Source: Escallonia rubra
Taxonomy: Eukaryota > Streptophyta > Magnoliopsida > Escalloniales > Escalloniaceae
Length of the DNA stretch: 64,000 nt
Direction of reading: 5' to 3'
Assembly: GCA_033065855.1 (NCBI GenBank)
Contig: JAVXUO010001478.1
Span: forward strand, 439,003 to 503,002
Part shown: piece by piece, positions 47,941-58,611 of the stretch
Layout: the number at the start of each line of letters is the position of its first letter
Numbering within the stretch: position 1 is the first letter of the stretch
Program-made: the position numbers and the translations under genes
Notes under the pieces: generated by a model
Told to the model about the DNA's origin: nothing
The model's input: the letters and a program-made list of their open reading frames with translations, nothing else
The model's database searches: none

Positions 47941-49690
47941 GTTTCAGGTGGTTGCTCATATTAAGTTTACACAGATACAAAATTTATGGCAAAACAGAGC
48001 GCAAAAGCAGACAAAAAAAAAAAAAAAAATTTCATTTTGGAAGTGTTTATTGCTTTGGATTTAATGAGATTGTCGGAACTTTCAAAATAAGTGTATGAGA
48101 GTCTGTTGAGTTCTTTTTGGAATGTTCATGGATAGAAGTTTAGAAATGGTCGAGGAACTTGAATCCCACACAGAAGAGACAAAGAAAGTAAAATTAGTTT
48201 ATAAGTGGGTCTTCCACTTATTAGTTTAATTTACGTGATATGTTATGGTGTACTATATGTGCAGCGGGTATGGAGCGGCATACGAGCCACGATCTCTCGC
48301 ATCTTACATGCGTGTGCGAACGATCAACAGAAACTGGTAACAAATGGTTACCACGTCTGGACCATTGGATTAAGGCATCTGCCGATCTAACAGCCAGAAA
48401 TGAATAGAAGGGGGTAAAGTCATCTTTTTTTTGACACATTGCAATTTATTAATATATCTTTATTTCTTAGGATTCAGACATCTTGCAGACTTAAAAATAC
48501 TTCATAATTCCAGGTTCTTTCGATCGAGCTTCATTGAATCCAGTGAACAAACACCAGAAGTGTTAGGGAAAATAGTATCTTAAGGAAAGAGTCTACAAGA
48601 CATGTCTTGAAGCATTTGTTCGAAGATTATGCAGCACCATTTTGGTGTTCATTTCAACTGTTGCATGTTATTCCACCGGAGGCTCAAGTATAGTGAACCC
48701 ATTAAGGAGCTGATAGCACGCATCACTTTGTTTTTTCCTCTCTATTCATGAGAAAGAACAACACAATCTGCACCGCATCTATCCATACCAACACTTGGAC
48801 TGTTGGGGAGATATTTTCCAGTCCCATCTTTTGATTTCAGGGGCAAACCTAGTCTACTCAGGAGGACCAAAAAGTTATTATAAAAAATTGATGACCAGTA
48901 TAAAAGAACTCACGTCACTCTTGAGTATGTTTAACACAAAATAGATCGTTCAATTTGACTACTACTTACATAATTTTACTATTCATATTGATTTACTTAA
49001 CTTAGTACGTAAGGTTAGTCAAGAATAAATTACTAATTTTACATGAAAGAAGCTTAACTCTTACTGCATATATGTATTACTGACATGATTATTAACTGTA
49101 TGAGAACAAAAGCGGGTATAAGTTAACACCAAAAAAAAATTTAATTTTAAAAAAAAATAACCTTGATCGATTTATGTTTATTTGTAATGTGGAGATTTGA
49201 AATTTGAAAGAATGAAAATAGATTGAGGGAATGAGAAAGATAGAGATTATGACGACCAATTGCACAAAATGTCCAAAACAAAATAAAATGAAACCTTAAT
49301 ACATTAATGTTATAATATAGTGGCATTTTCACTCGAAAACGTGGTCCGCCTCTGTTTGCCTTTCAATTCTCATCAAGAACGACATATGAAGTGTTACCGC
49401 CAAATCTCCATATATGACTCCAAATTGAAAGTTACAGAGCTTCTTTTGCGGTCATATTTTGGGTAACTTTACATCTCAGGATGCTCTACCAAAAAAATAC
49501 CGCTACATATTTTTTAGCGACAAAAAATAGTTATGATAAATTTCAGTGACAGCGAGAAAACACTTTCAATGACAATCTTTTGTTGTTTAATGCTCTACAA
49601 CAGAGGATCTTGATCAAATGTAGTAAAAATAAGGTAGTTTGGAGAAAACTGAACGAACAGTCTCAGTCGAATGTTGAGTACTATTTTCTT
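47941..49690. other. intergenic, no gene recognised
   Basis: AT-rich, with a poly(A) run at about 48014-48029 and no domain-bearing frame. The frames at 48205-48439 and 49147-49332 are short and unfamiliar. Confidence 0.35.
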
Positions 49691-49699
49691 AAGACAATA

Positions 49700-50250
49700 T
49701 TTGCTCCCTTATAATCTGCTTAGGGTAATAGCAAATTTGCCTCCCAAGATAAACTAGGGAAAAACTCTGTTGATTACAGTAAATTGCAATCAACAGACAT
49801 AAATTTGAGAGAGAGAACAAGAGAAAAATTCGAAGTGAGAAATGAATTTGCCCATCAGCCCTATTTATAGATACTAACAGGTGCCTTGAATAAGTACAAA
49901 CAGTTAAGTTATGACAGTTAAATAACTCTACATGTGTCATTTAACAATCACCATTGGCAGACACATCAACTAGGTGCAAGCTTTGAACTAAAAGACACTA
50001 CGAACATGTGCCTTTTGAATTTAATTAAAATTAAACATTTGTTTAATTTACCAACAGCCACACTGTTTCAATTCAAAAAATCACATCTATTCTGATTCAC
50101 ATGTTGAAGTTGTCGCAAAAAATTAAGGTTGGGCTCGGGGCCAGGGCTCCTGAGCACATGCAAAGTGCGCCTTTATGTCGTCGCCCGCCGCGGCCGCGTG
50201 CACGTTGCACCGCACGTGTGTGGGGGCATGGTCATGCATACATTTTGTTT
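49700..50250 (-). mobile_element. LTR-like sequence
   Basis: On the minus strand a CTATAAATAGGGC box (about 49870) is followed by a pyrimidine-rich leader-like stretch and preceded by a G/C-rich segment (50130-50220) in otherwise AT-rich DNA. This layout is typical of a Copia-type LTR. No partner LTR, primer-binding site or coding region was found, so the call is tentative. Confidence 0.35.
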
Positions 50251-51380
50251 CTAGAACAATAAGATATATCACATTGCTTTTCCATTTCTCAAGCAATGTG
50301 GAAATCCACGTTATGACCCTTTTTCAACCTTATTAAATGTCAATCTTTGAGAGTTCATATCTCTCTAACCAATCAATCAATTAATTTGATTGATTCTTTT
50401 TGCACATTAAACCTTGTGTACAAGATTCAATAAGGTAGGGTTCAATTTATGAAATTTTTCCAAAACCAGAGTGGATGGGTAAGAGCACCTTTCACTAGAT
50501 GGTGACATGGTTTGACCAAAATTTCCAAGGCTAGCAGTTTGCCACACAAGGTAACGTCCATTGCTTAACTATGTAACTCAGTTTGCGGGTGAGTAAAGCC
50601 ACTAGATATGCTCCATAAGCTTATATCAAGATGCCTTCTCAGAGGAGGTCCAAAGAAAAGAAACGCCATCAAAGAAATATACCTGCCATGTTAGTTACTT
50701 GTGTGGGAGTCCCTGTACATAGTCCATAATGAGATCTTCTTTCGAATCGATGCAGTTGAGTAAAGGTTGTTCTCAACCTCACCACCCCAGTTCTGTCTCC
50801 TTAGTTCCAAAAGTAAAATGTTCGAGCTCATGCTAATGGTATGTAAGTAGAAAATCTTGTCTTGCAATATCGCTTTCCATGACCTAGACGCCTATCCTGT
50901 TGATCTTTCCTTTTCCACTGGAAATTATTCGCTAGTTAGCCTACCTAATTCTACGATTAATTGGCTTGTTTTTACGTACCAAAATCAGGATCAATCATAA
51001 TAGGCTTAGCAAAACATGTCAGGCAAGGCCTGAGCTTATGTTTGCATTTTAGAACTTGGTAGCAGAAAAATGAATTTTGCTTTTGGTAGTCTTTATTCTT
51101 CAGAGAAGAGCTGCTAGAACAAATTAAAATATTGGATAGGCAAGTCACCCAAATCACAGTTCACAACTTTTGGTATCAAGGTACAAAATTGGGTGGCTTA
51201 CTTCTCCACTTCGCAGAGAAGATTGCATTGAATCGAAAAGCAAGTTGTACAGTTGTTTCACACAAGTAAAATCCACTTCTAAAAGCATACTAGCTATTAA
51301 CAACCCAATGCTAAACCCTGGTCTTGGAGCTTTGATGTGACCGGATTGTCGTAAAGGAGTGAACCAGATAAATAGATGAT
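50251..51380. other. intergenic, no gene recognised
   Basis: No coding or repeat signal that I could support. It includes the 3' flank of the small gene ending at 51381. Confidence 0.35.
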
Positions 51381-51758
51381 TTAGATTCCCCTCCATGTTA
51401 AGGCATCCAATCCAAAACCAATTGGCAACCGCTGGGTAGCGTCCCGAGGCTTATTCACTGAATTGCAATGCTTAACCTGGCCAGCGTAGAGTTGTATATC
51501 CTCAACAACAATTAGACGTATCATAGCATCAACGCAAGCATTGTTAAACTTATGGAAAAGCTTGATCGGTGATACAAACTTCAGTCTCAGCTTTGGTGCT
51601 AGTCTTATCTTCCAAAATCGCCGCTGCTTCTTATTACCAAGCCTAGCAATCTTCAACTTCCTTTTGTTGTTAGTACTATCAACAAGTCGTGTGTATCTTC
51701 TCCTCCTCCAAAATCTCTTATTCAGGTTTTCAAGATTAATAAGCTGGAGGATATCCAT
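51381..51758 (-). CDS. small basic plant protein (WRRRRY family)
   Basis: A single-exon frame of 125 residues from the ATG at 51756-51758. The N-terminus reads MDILQLINLENLNKRFWRRR then RYTRL, followed by KLKIARLGNKKQRRFWKIRL and a KLRLKFVSPIKLFHKFNNA segment. The same layout is known in a plant family of small, intronless, very basic proteins of unknown function, as I recall it. An upstream in-frame Met exists at 51818, but a TATA box at 51828-51834 places the transcript start near 51800, so the inner ATG is preferred. The last 40 or so residues do not look like the family end. A related gene lies at 56004-56324. Function unknown; nuclear or stress-related roles would be guesses. Confidence 0.7.
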   Translation of the reverse strand: MDILQLINLENLNKRFWRRRRYTRLVDSTNNKRKLKIARLGNKKQRRFWKIRLAPKLRLKFVSPIKLFHKFNNACVDAMIRLIVVEDIQLYAGQVKHCNSVNKPRDATQRLPIGFGLDALTWRGI

Positions 51759-51827
51759 TGCAGAGAAGGAGAGGGAGTAAAGGGGCTTGGTGTGTATTTT
51801 TGCCTGGAGAATATGCACGAGCCTTAG

Positions 51828-51834
51828 TTATATA
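51828..51834 (-). promoter_or_regulatory. TATA box of the small gene at 51381-51758
   Basis: TATATAA on the minus strand, about 70 bp before the chosen ATG. This spacing leaves room for a leader of about 40 nt and argues against the longer frame. Confidence 0.6.
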
Positions 51835-51853
51835 ATGGCATGTTGGTTACAAT

Positions 51854-51892
51854 CTGTGAGGGTTGAACACTGCTGTGAGGGTTGAACACTAC
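51854..51892. repeat. 19-bp tandem duplication
   Basis: CTGTGAGGGTTGAACACTG at 51854 is followed directly by CTGTGAGGGTTGAACACTA. It lies just upstream of the TATA box of the small gene. Confidence 0.9.
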
Positions 51893-52439
51893 CCAAACAT
51901 GAATGACCAGGTTGAAGGAAAACAGAGCTTGACAGTTTGTGTACTCAACCAAGTTTGCATAATGTTGACTAATTCTTATGGATAGCTGTGAAGTATCAAT
52001 CCGTTTTCAGCAGGATACAAGCATAAGTTACAAATGCTAAATACTTTTGAAAAATGCTTTGTTTGACCAAGCAAAAGGCTTGATTCTTAATTTCATATTT
52101 CTGTATGACTTGGTACTACTTTTCTTGTCAAATGATTTTACAATGAAAATCAAACTGGCCTAGCACAACAGAGTTGAAGAAGAAATAAAATCTCTTCGAA
52201 GAAGGGATGAAAATGATTGATTTGACCAGCAGCTAGCACAAGCTAGGTTCATTGCTGAGGCTGTACCCAGCTTGTAGAGGTCCCTTCATAGTTATCACAC
52301 ACAGGACCCCTTGCAGCCCCATGCAGAACTAATAATGTACCATAACGGAAAACAATATCAATTAAGTGGCAAAGATTTGACTTGCCCTTTGACGCTAAAA
52401 ATCTTGCTTTGACTTGTTCAGAAGTGCTATCTTAGAGAA

Positions 52440-52545
52440 GGGGAGATGATTCGAGGGTGCTCTGTGGTGCTATAAATCTATGACAGAGCAAGGGGAGATG
52501 ATTCGAGGGTGCTATGTGGTGCTATAAATATCTAACGTAGAGCAA
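52440..52545. repeat. 52-bp tandem duplication
   Basis: GGGGAGATGATTCGAGGGTG followed by a GTGGTGCTATAAAT stretch occurs at 52440 and again at 52492. The region around it holds no gene that I can recognise. Confidence 0.9.
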
Positions 52546-53067
52546 CGTTTGAATTTGGCGATATAAAAAGTGTCGCTTTGTCTCATCGCTATGTCCAACT
52601 TTCTTGCCGCTAAAAACATTTTTAGTGCACCTTGTGAACAAGCCCCCATGAGATCTGGATTTGTAGGGAAGTGCCCCTGGATACACAACAAAACCTTGAG
52701 GTAGGGATGGCCTAAGTCTTTATTTCTGATCACATGACATGCCAATACTGCAGGATCTGATAATATTACGGGTATATGATTCACCATCAACGCACATGGT
52801 GAACCACAACATCATCATGATTGCTCTATGAATGACCATTTATTAAGGCCCGTGAGTCCAGCTAACGCCGTATGCTTGGCCGAAGATGGCTCATCAGCGT
52901 ACGTTTTGCTTTTATTAGGTGTCGTTGATTTGGTTTAAGCAATTCTTGCTTTGATAGTAGCAATATCCTATCAAAGAATATCTTAGTAATCTTTAACTTT
53001 TTGGTTAGAAAGTGAGTGCAACACATGCGTGCACGCTAAGATTGGAGGACAAGTACTTCATGAAGAA

Positions 53068-53345
53068 GGGGGGGGGGGGGGGGGGGGAGAGACGACAATG
53101 AGTAGGCGATGTGCCCGGTGCACAAGGCTCGTGCAAAGAGACTACGGATTGCTCCATTACATCCGTTGAAACACGGAGGTCACGGGTTTGAGCAACCTCG
53201 CCACCTAACTGAGTTAAAAATTCATGCACTTAACCTTTGCCACAGTAGAAATGCGCATTTTCAATGCTGCCTAGAGTGGCAGTGCAGAGCCCCATGCGCT
53301 AGGCCAGCCACAAATAGCCATCTTCCGATTGTCCGGTGAAAATGT
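53068..53345 (+). mobile_element. possible old SINE-like repeat after a poly(G) run
   Basis: After a long G run (about 53068-53087) comes GATGTGCCCGGTGCACAAG, then GGAGGTCACGGGTTTGAGCA, a B-box-like context, and further GCAGAGCCCCATGCGCTAGG. These words resemble a widespread plant SINE, but an A box, a poly(A) tail and a target duplication are not clear. Confidence 0.3.
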
Positions 53346-53787
53346 GTCTTCGAGATCGCCTCTTGACTACAAGGTGAATATTCCAATTGGAAACGGTATA
53401 TTCATTTCTCAAACCAATATCGGAAGTGTTTTTTTTCACTCTTTAGTCTAGAGGAGTCGACATGGGCTGCTCGCTCTCCCGTAAACCGCCCATCTTGAGA
53501 TGAAAATTCGCGTCTAACCCCTTCATACAAACCTAGAATTGCTAGTTGAAGTAATTCTGAAAAAAAATGGTTTGTATATAGACCTAAGAGCTATAGACAG
53601 TAGAGGACTAAAATCAACCAGAATTGTAGGATTCTCTGGAATTTGCCCAGCACTTTTTAAAGAAGTGGCTACCTCCTGGAGCTTCGACCAATCACCACCA
53701 CCAACAATCTCCATTAGGGACGGACTAGGAAAGGTCCGCACAAATCTTTGTACCAGTAAGATTTTCTCTCTGCTCTTTTTACCAAAA

Positions 53788-55335
53788 TGGCATGTGCTGT
53801 GCACGTGTCATTTTGGCATGGGTAGATCTGTCATTACGCCCATAGTTAAATACAAAATTGTCCCCTAAGTTTACACGTTTTCGCAAGTTGCTCCTCGTAT
53901 TTTCAACTTTTGCAATAATGTTACCTGAACTTGACAAAAACATTGCAAACAAGTCCAAAATTAGATTTCCGTTCAAATTCGGACGTTAAATCTGCATGTA
54001 CTGTGCACATGCCATTTTGACATGAAATATCTGTCAATTCTTATCCCATCTCTCATTTCTCTCTCTGTGTGTTTAATTTCCTCAACTTCTTTTCTCTCAT
54101 TTTCTCCTTTTATATTTAACCACCTATATATAACCACGTCCAAAACTAACACGTTTCCAAAACTCAATGTCATACAAGGACAATACAAGAACTCCTTTTG
54201 TTTTGTTTTGTTTTTTTGTTTTTTCATTCCCTTTCCTTTTTTCTCATTTTTTTGTAGATAATCAGAAGAACACCCACCTCCTTACTATTTTCTTTTTTGA
54301 TTTTTGAACATATAACTTTACTGTACCATTTTCCTTTTTTCTCATTTTTTCTAGATAACCAGAGTGTTCTTTAACTCTCCCCTGCAACAGCTCAGTCTCC
54401 AATCAAATTCTGCACTTGTCAGGTTAATCCCGCCTCAAATTTCTTCTCTGAAGTATCTTCAAATCTTCACATTGTCTCAAAACTGCCTGAGCATGATACT
54501 TCCATCAGAATTATTCAGTTTAGGTTCTCTTGTACACCTTGATTTAAGTTACAATTTGCTGACTTGCTACGTACAAAACAATTAGGCGGTCTTAGAAACC
54601 TTGAAGGCCTTGATTTAAGCTATAATTCTCTTACATGCTCTATCCCATACACAGTTGGCCAATTAGGTTTGCTTCAAAAGTTAGATTTAAGCTCGAATTT
54701 GCTCATTGGAAGCATGCCAAACACTATTGAGAAGCTCAACTCATTCGTCGTCATGGCTTTGAGCAACAACGGATTGCGCAAGGAATTACCAAAAGGAATT
54801 GTTAAGTTGGAGAACTCATAGTATTTCAATATGAATGACAATCCAATATTTGTAATTTTGCCGGTAAAGAAATTACTAGAGCAGAAGAAATTAAACACAC
54901 ACACACACATGGGGGAGATGGGTGAGAATTGATAGATATTCCCATGCCAAAAAGACATGTGCAAAGTACATGCAGACTTAACGTCCGATTTTGAATGGAC
55001 GTCCAATTTTAGACTCGTTTGCAATGCTTTTGTCAAAGTCAGGGAACATTATCGCAATTGAAAACATGGAGAGTGATCTGCAAAAATGTGTAAACTCAGG
55101 GGACAATTTTATATTTAACCCTAGGCGAATTGACAGATCTACCCGTGCCAAAATGGCATGTGTACAGCACATACGGGGACTTAACGTCTGAATTTGATTG
55201 ACCATCCAACTTTGGAGCTGTTTGTAATGGTTTTTCCAACCTCAAGTAATACTATTGCGAAAATCGTAAACACGGGGAGTGAAGTGCAAATGCGTGTAAA
55301 TTTCAGGGCATAGTTTTGTCATTAATCCTTACTTT
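53788..55335. mobile_element. Pack-MULE-like element carrying an LRR gene fragment
   Basis: The arm 53788-54042 and the arm 54922-55176 are inverted copies of about 255 bp. Words in both, in mirror order, are CATTTTGGCA(T/C)GGGTAGATC, AAATTGTCCCCT(A/G)AGTTTACAC, GACAAAA(A/G)CATTGCAAAC, TCGGACGTTAA(A/G)TCTGCATG and TATCT(G/A)TCAATTCT. The right arm has an additional tandem unit out to about 55335. Between them lies a leucine-rich-repeat fragment unrelated to transposition. Long TIRs enclosing a gene piece fit a Mutator-like Pack-MULE. I could not define the outermost bases or a 9-bp target duplication. Confidence 0.75.
54364..54895 (+). pseudogene. receptor-like protein (RLP29-like) LRR fragment, broken
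   Basis: Leucine-rich repeats are read in two frames: IPPQISSLKYLQIFTLSQN, then LFSLGSLVHLDLSYNLLT; a one-base shift near 54570; then QLGGLRNLEGLDLSYNSLT, VGQLGLLQKLDLSSNLL, MPNTIEKLNSF and LPKGIVKLEN. A CAG-to-TAG type stop (54819-54821) precedes YFNMNDNPIFVILPV. The order and the last segment match Arabidopsis RLP29-type (At2g42800) receptor-like proteins. The normal N-terminal signal peptide and the C-terminal part are missing. The fragment lies between the long inverted repeats of a Mutator-like element, which explains its presence. It cannot make a normal receptor. Confidence 0.85.
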
Positions 55336-56003
55336 TTTTCTGAACAAGTATAAGTACACGCCTCTCAAAGGAATTTAGATGGTAATTCGGATGGCAAAAA
55401 AAGGGAAGGAAAGATGAAGCAATTGATCTGGATTCCCAAGTGATTCAAAGGTGGCTCATATATGATCAATAAGAACCCACGTGTTACGGTTTGTCTGGCC
55501 AACACTGAACCTTGCATTATATTTTTGGGCACTATATATACCTTACCAAGAAAACGCGAAAAAGAAGATTGACGGGAAAGACTGTTTAGCGACTAAAACT
55601 GTTTAGCGACAAAAAAGCATTCATGCTCCAATTTTGGAGGGGGATCCGTTTCGGCTTATATGGTCCATTTGTTGTTGTAACACTCGTCGCTGAAGTCCAC
55701 TGCTTCAGCGCCAATTTGGTAGAGGCAAAATTCGTCTCTTGAAGTCATTTTTCATTTGTAAAATTCACTTCTAGCCATTTCAGGAGGCCACTTTGGACAT
55801 AATATTTTTCCCTTTATAGAATTCTGCACTTCTCAGCTTGTAAAGGCCTCAAAAGGAAGGAGAAAATAAAAAGAAATGGTGCCTTCTTCACCACTTTGAT
55901 TGACAAGAACACCTACAGTTTCCAATACTTACAGTTGATTGACAAACACTTACATGGAAAACAAGTGAAGAGACGAGAAACTGAGACAGACTTGGATCCT
56001 ATA
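55336..56003. other. intergenic, no gene recognised
   Basis: No supported feature. It includes the 3' flank of the small gene that ends at 56004. Confidence 0.35.
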
Positions 56004-56324
56004 TCACACTACGACACCAGGTATTTCGCGAGTAGAAACCATCCGCTTGTAAACCTCTACAAGCAACCTGCCATCAACAACTTCATTACTAGTGCTAGAA
56101 ATCATCGGAAGAGGTAGGCCCTTCGGGATTTTTACTTCTCCAGAAGGCGCGACGACGTTCTTGTTGCCCGCTAACTGGTTCTTTGAACCCTCTTCGTTCT
56201 TACTTCCAAGCCTCACAATCTTCATCTTCTTCTTGGCGTAGACTGCATCATCAAGGTGTTGGTACCTCCTCCTCCTCCAGTACCTCTTAATGTTTTCAAA
56301 GTGTGTAAGCTGAGGAGCATCCAT
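56004..56324 (-). CDS. small basic plant protein, paralogue of 51381-51758
   Basis: Single-exon frame of 106 residues from the ATG at 56322-56324. The N-terminus MDAPQLTHFENIKRYWRRRR, YQHLDD and then KKKMKIVRLGSKNE is close to the gene at 51381. The C-terminus has LLVEVYKRMV, which matches the (I/L)-EIYKSLV ending I recall for the family. The central FW-IR...KLRLK...SPIKL block is missing; a trace (ERRRAFWR) can be read in another frame, so an old frameshift is likely. A TATA box at 56388-56394 supports this start over the Met at 56465. Function unknown. Confidence 0.65.
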   Translation of the reverse strand: MDAPQLTHFENIKRYWRRRRYQHLDDAVYAKKKMKIVRLGSKNEEGSKNQLAGNKNVVAPSGEVKIPKGLPLPMISSTSNEVVDGRLLVEVYKRMVSTREIPGVVV

Positions 56325-56387
56325 GTTTGTGAATGTGTGGGTGAGATATTGAGAGGATTGGTATGCTTGAGAGGATGATATCAGAGG

Positions 56388-56394
56388 CTTTATA
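56388..56394 (-). promoter_or_regulatory. TATA box of the small gene at 56004-56324
   Basis: TATAAAG on the minus strand, 64 bp before the chosen ATG, the same layout as in the related gene at 51381-51758. Confidence 0.6.
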
Positions 56395-56465
56395 TTCTCA
56401 AATAAGATCACGCACAGCATATTGAATGGCATGTGTAACAAGTTTGCAAATGTTGACTTGTTCAA

Positions 56466-56593
56466 AGGTCAACATTTTGTACATGTATATAATACTACAA
56501 GAGTGATGTCGGCCAAGCAAAACTGAACTAGGTCAACATTAGGTGCATGTATATAATACTACAAGAGTGATGTTCGCAATGGCTCGGCCAGCA
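56466..56593. repeat. 64-bp tandem duplication upstream of the small gene
   Basis: Units at 56466 and 56530 share AGGTCAACATT and CATGTATATAATACTACAAG, then AGTGATGT. They lie about 80 bp upstream of the TATA box, so they duplicate a possible promoter segment. Confidence 0.85.
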
Positions 56594-57293
56594 TTGCTTG
56601 CTTGACCAAGCTATGATTTTAGTAGAATAATTGTGGCTTTGCGTATGTAATTTCTTTTATCAAAAGCCAGTCCTCACACATTTTCATAGAAAAACGGCCC
56701 GAAGTCCGCGCAAATATCACGTAATCTAAAATTTTGTGGTTATTTCCTCAGTAATTGTAAAATTTATTTTTACTTTTATAATGATGAACTTTTGTTTTAA
56801 CTGTGGTGAAATAACAAAAAACCAGTTTTCTTGTGCATATAGCTAGTTTGGTAACCATATAGAGAAATAAAAATTAGAGTTTTAGTTAGTACCCAAAAAA
56901 TCAAGAAAAAGGTAGAGTCCACTAATAATAATGTACGTTAGACAATTTTATTATGCTAGTGTAAGTATCTTCTGATAATAATTTGTATATTTCAATGGCA
57001 TGCTTATTACGTTAACTACATGCTAGTTTAATTTTGTTAGAGAAAATTTTGGTCTATACTTTTTTGTACGATAACAAGGTTTGTAAAAGTTAACCAACAC
57101 GACTAAATAAATAACGATGAGATGACGCTTTAGAAGCAAAAAGATTCCAATAAAAGTAAGCAGAAAACATGATAAGATCAATACATTATTACGTACATGA
57201 ACCAATTATGTAAGGTTAAATTTTTTTTAACCCACATGAGTAAATAGGATACCTCAAAATATCAAAGTGCATAAATTGTTGAAAAACTTTAAT
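56594..57293. other. AT-rich intergenic, no feature recognised
   Basis: Very AT-rich DNA without a supported gene or repeat end. Confidence 0.35.
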
Positions 57294-57817
57294 GCCAATT
57301 ATAATAAACAATATAGCAAACACATATATGCAGTTAGATTTATCTTAAAATATTAAGGTTTTCAACCTAATCTGGAGAATAGCTAATTACACCATAGTAA
57401 ATGTCTTTTAGATTTTATTCAATTCAATTTTCTAGATATTTAGTTTTTTCTTGTCATGTAATTGAGTGTCTTTAGGAGTGTATAAAACTAAAATAAAGTC
57501 ATAATTAATGTTTTTTATACTGCTAATGTAGAATTTAGAATGCTTAAGAGTTTACTTACTTGCAACATAAGGTACCATAGAAAAAAATTTGTTTACAATT
57601 TTTTCAACACAAAATTAATTGAATGTAACTCATGCTTTATAATGCTTCTTTTTTATGTCAGACTTATTGCCGCACTTATTTTTATACCTCACAAGCTTGT
57701 CTATTCCTTACTTTGTAAAAGATGACGTAACAAAGAACAATGTAAATATAAACTTTCTCTATATTTGTTTCTAAATGTTATAAGATTTTAGTTGTACTTT
57801 ATCTCTGTTATATATCT
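57294..57817. repeat. direct repeat A, copy 1
   Basis: Very similar, in the same orientation, to 61738-62241. Shared words include GCCAATTATAATAAACAAT, GGAGAATAGCTAATTACACC and GAATGCTTAAGAGTTTACTT. The two diverge locally near 57570 and stop matching at TTATATATCT. Directly after it stands TCTATACTACTTATAAAAGT, a Helitron-like 5' end. Confidence 0.9.
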
Positions 57818-58178
57818 ATCTATACTACTTATAAAAGTGTGGATAGATGTAAATCATTTTTTGGACAAAATTACCCTTATAAAAATTAAAAATACCATTA
57901 ACACCCTTTTAATCTTGTAACCTATTTCTTTTTAATTTTTCTCCCTTCCCATGCCTGTTCATGTTCCATCCAGAATCTTTTGAAATTAATTGTTGGACTA
58001 CTTCAACCTCACGACTATACATATTCATCATATCAATCCTAAAAAAACGTTCCTCTTCAACTTCCCATTCCTCCCCTCCACGACACCAACAGGCTTCCAC
58101 CTATAGCAGTTTTCTTTGTACCACCTTTAAATTAGAAAATTGCAAGATCCTAATTTGTGCAGACCTTTTCTAGATCTA

Positions 58179-58181
58179 GGG

Positions 58182-58245
<64 letters not shown>
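58179..58245. repeat. (AT)n microsatellite
   Basis: About 33 uninterrupted AT units. Confidence 0.95.
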
Positions 58246-58246
<1 letters not shown>

Positions 58247-58508
58247 ACGGTGCAACTATTGATCCTTCCTCTCTGATTGCTCAAATAGGGAAACTAATTA
58301 TTTTTATGTTTTCATCCATGCAGGTCTGAAGCAAAGATTTGATCTCTTAGTTTCACGAAGTTCTAGACACTTGGAAGTGAGTACTAAGATTCTTACTACT
58401 CCTTAAGGAATTAAAATTTCTTTTGTTTCTGCAACTATTATTTGTCCTTTTTGAGGTATGATTTTATAGAATAGTTATCTACTGTCAATTAACTAGATTA
58501 TTATTCTG

Positions 58509-58611
58509 TGTCGCGGTTACTTTTGGTCACATATTTATTCGTTTGGCTATTATATGACGGACACTACTCAATTTGCTTATTTAAAATGGACAAATACTTT
58601 CACTATGTTTT
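58509..58611. repeat. direct repeat B, copy 1
   Basis: Matches 60148-60250 in the same orientation with few differences (for example TTTGGCTATTATATGACG versus TTTGGCTATTATACGACG). In copy 2 the match ends exactly where the Copia LTR begins. Confidence 0.9.

Noticed and set aside
51759..51818. Upstream Met for the small gene at 51381
   Set aside because: It lies only 10 bp from the TATA box, before the likely transcript start.
53523..53804. Frame with GGGDWSKLQEVATSLKS
   Set aside because: It looks somewhat protein-like, but I recognise no family and it overlaps the arm of the Mutator-like element; not reported as a gene.
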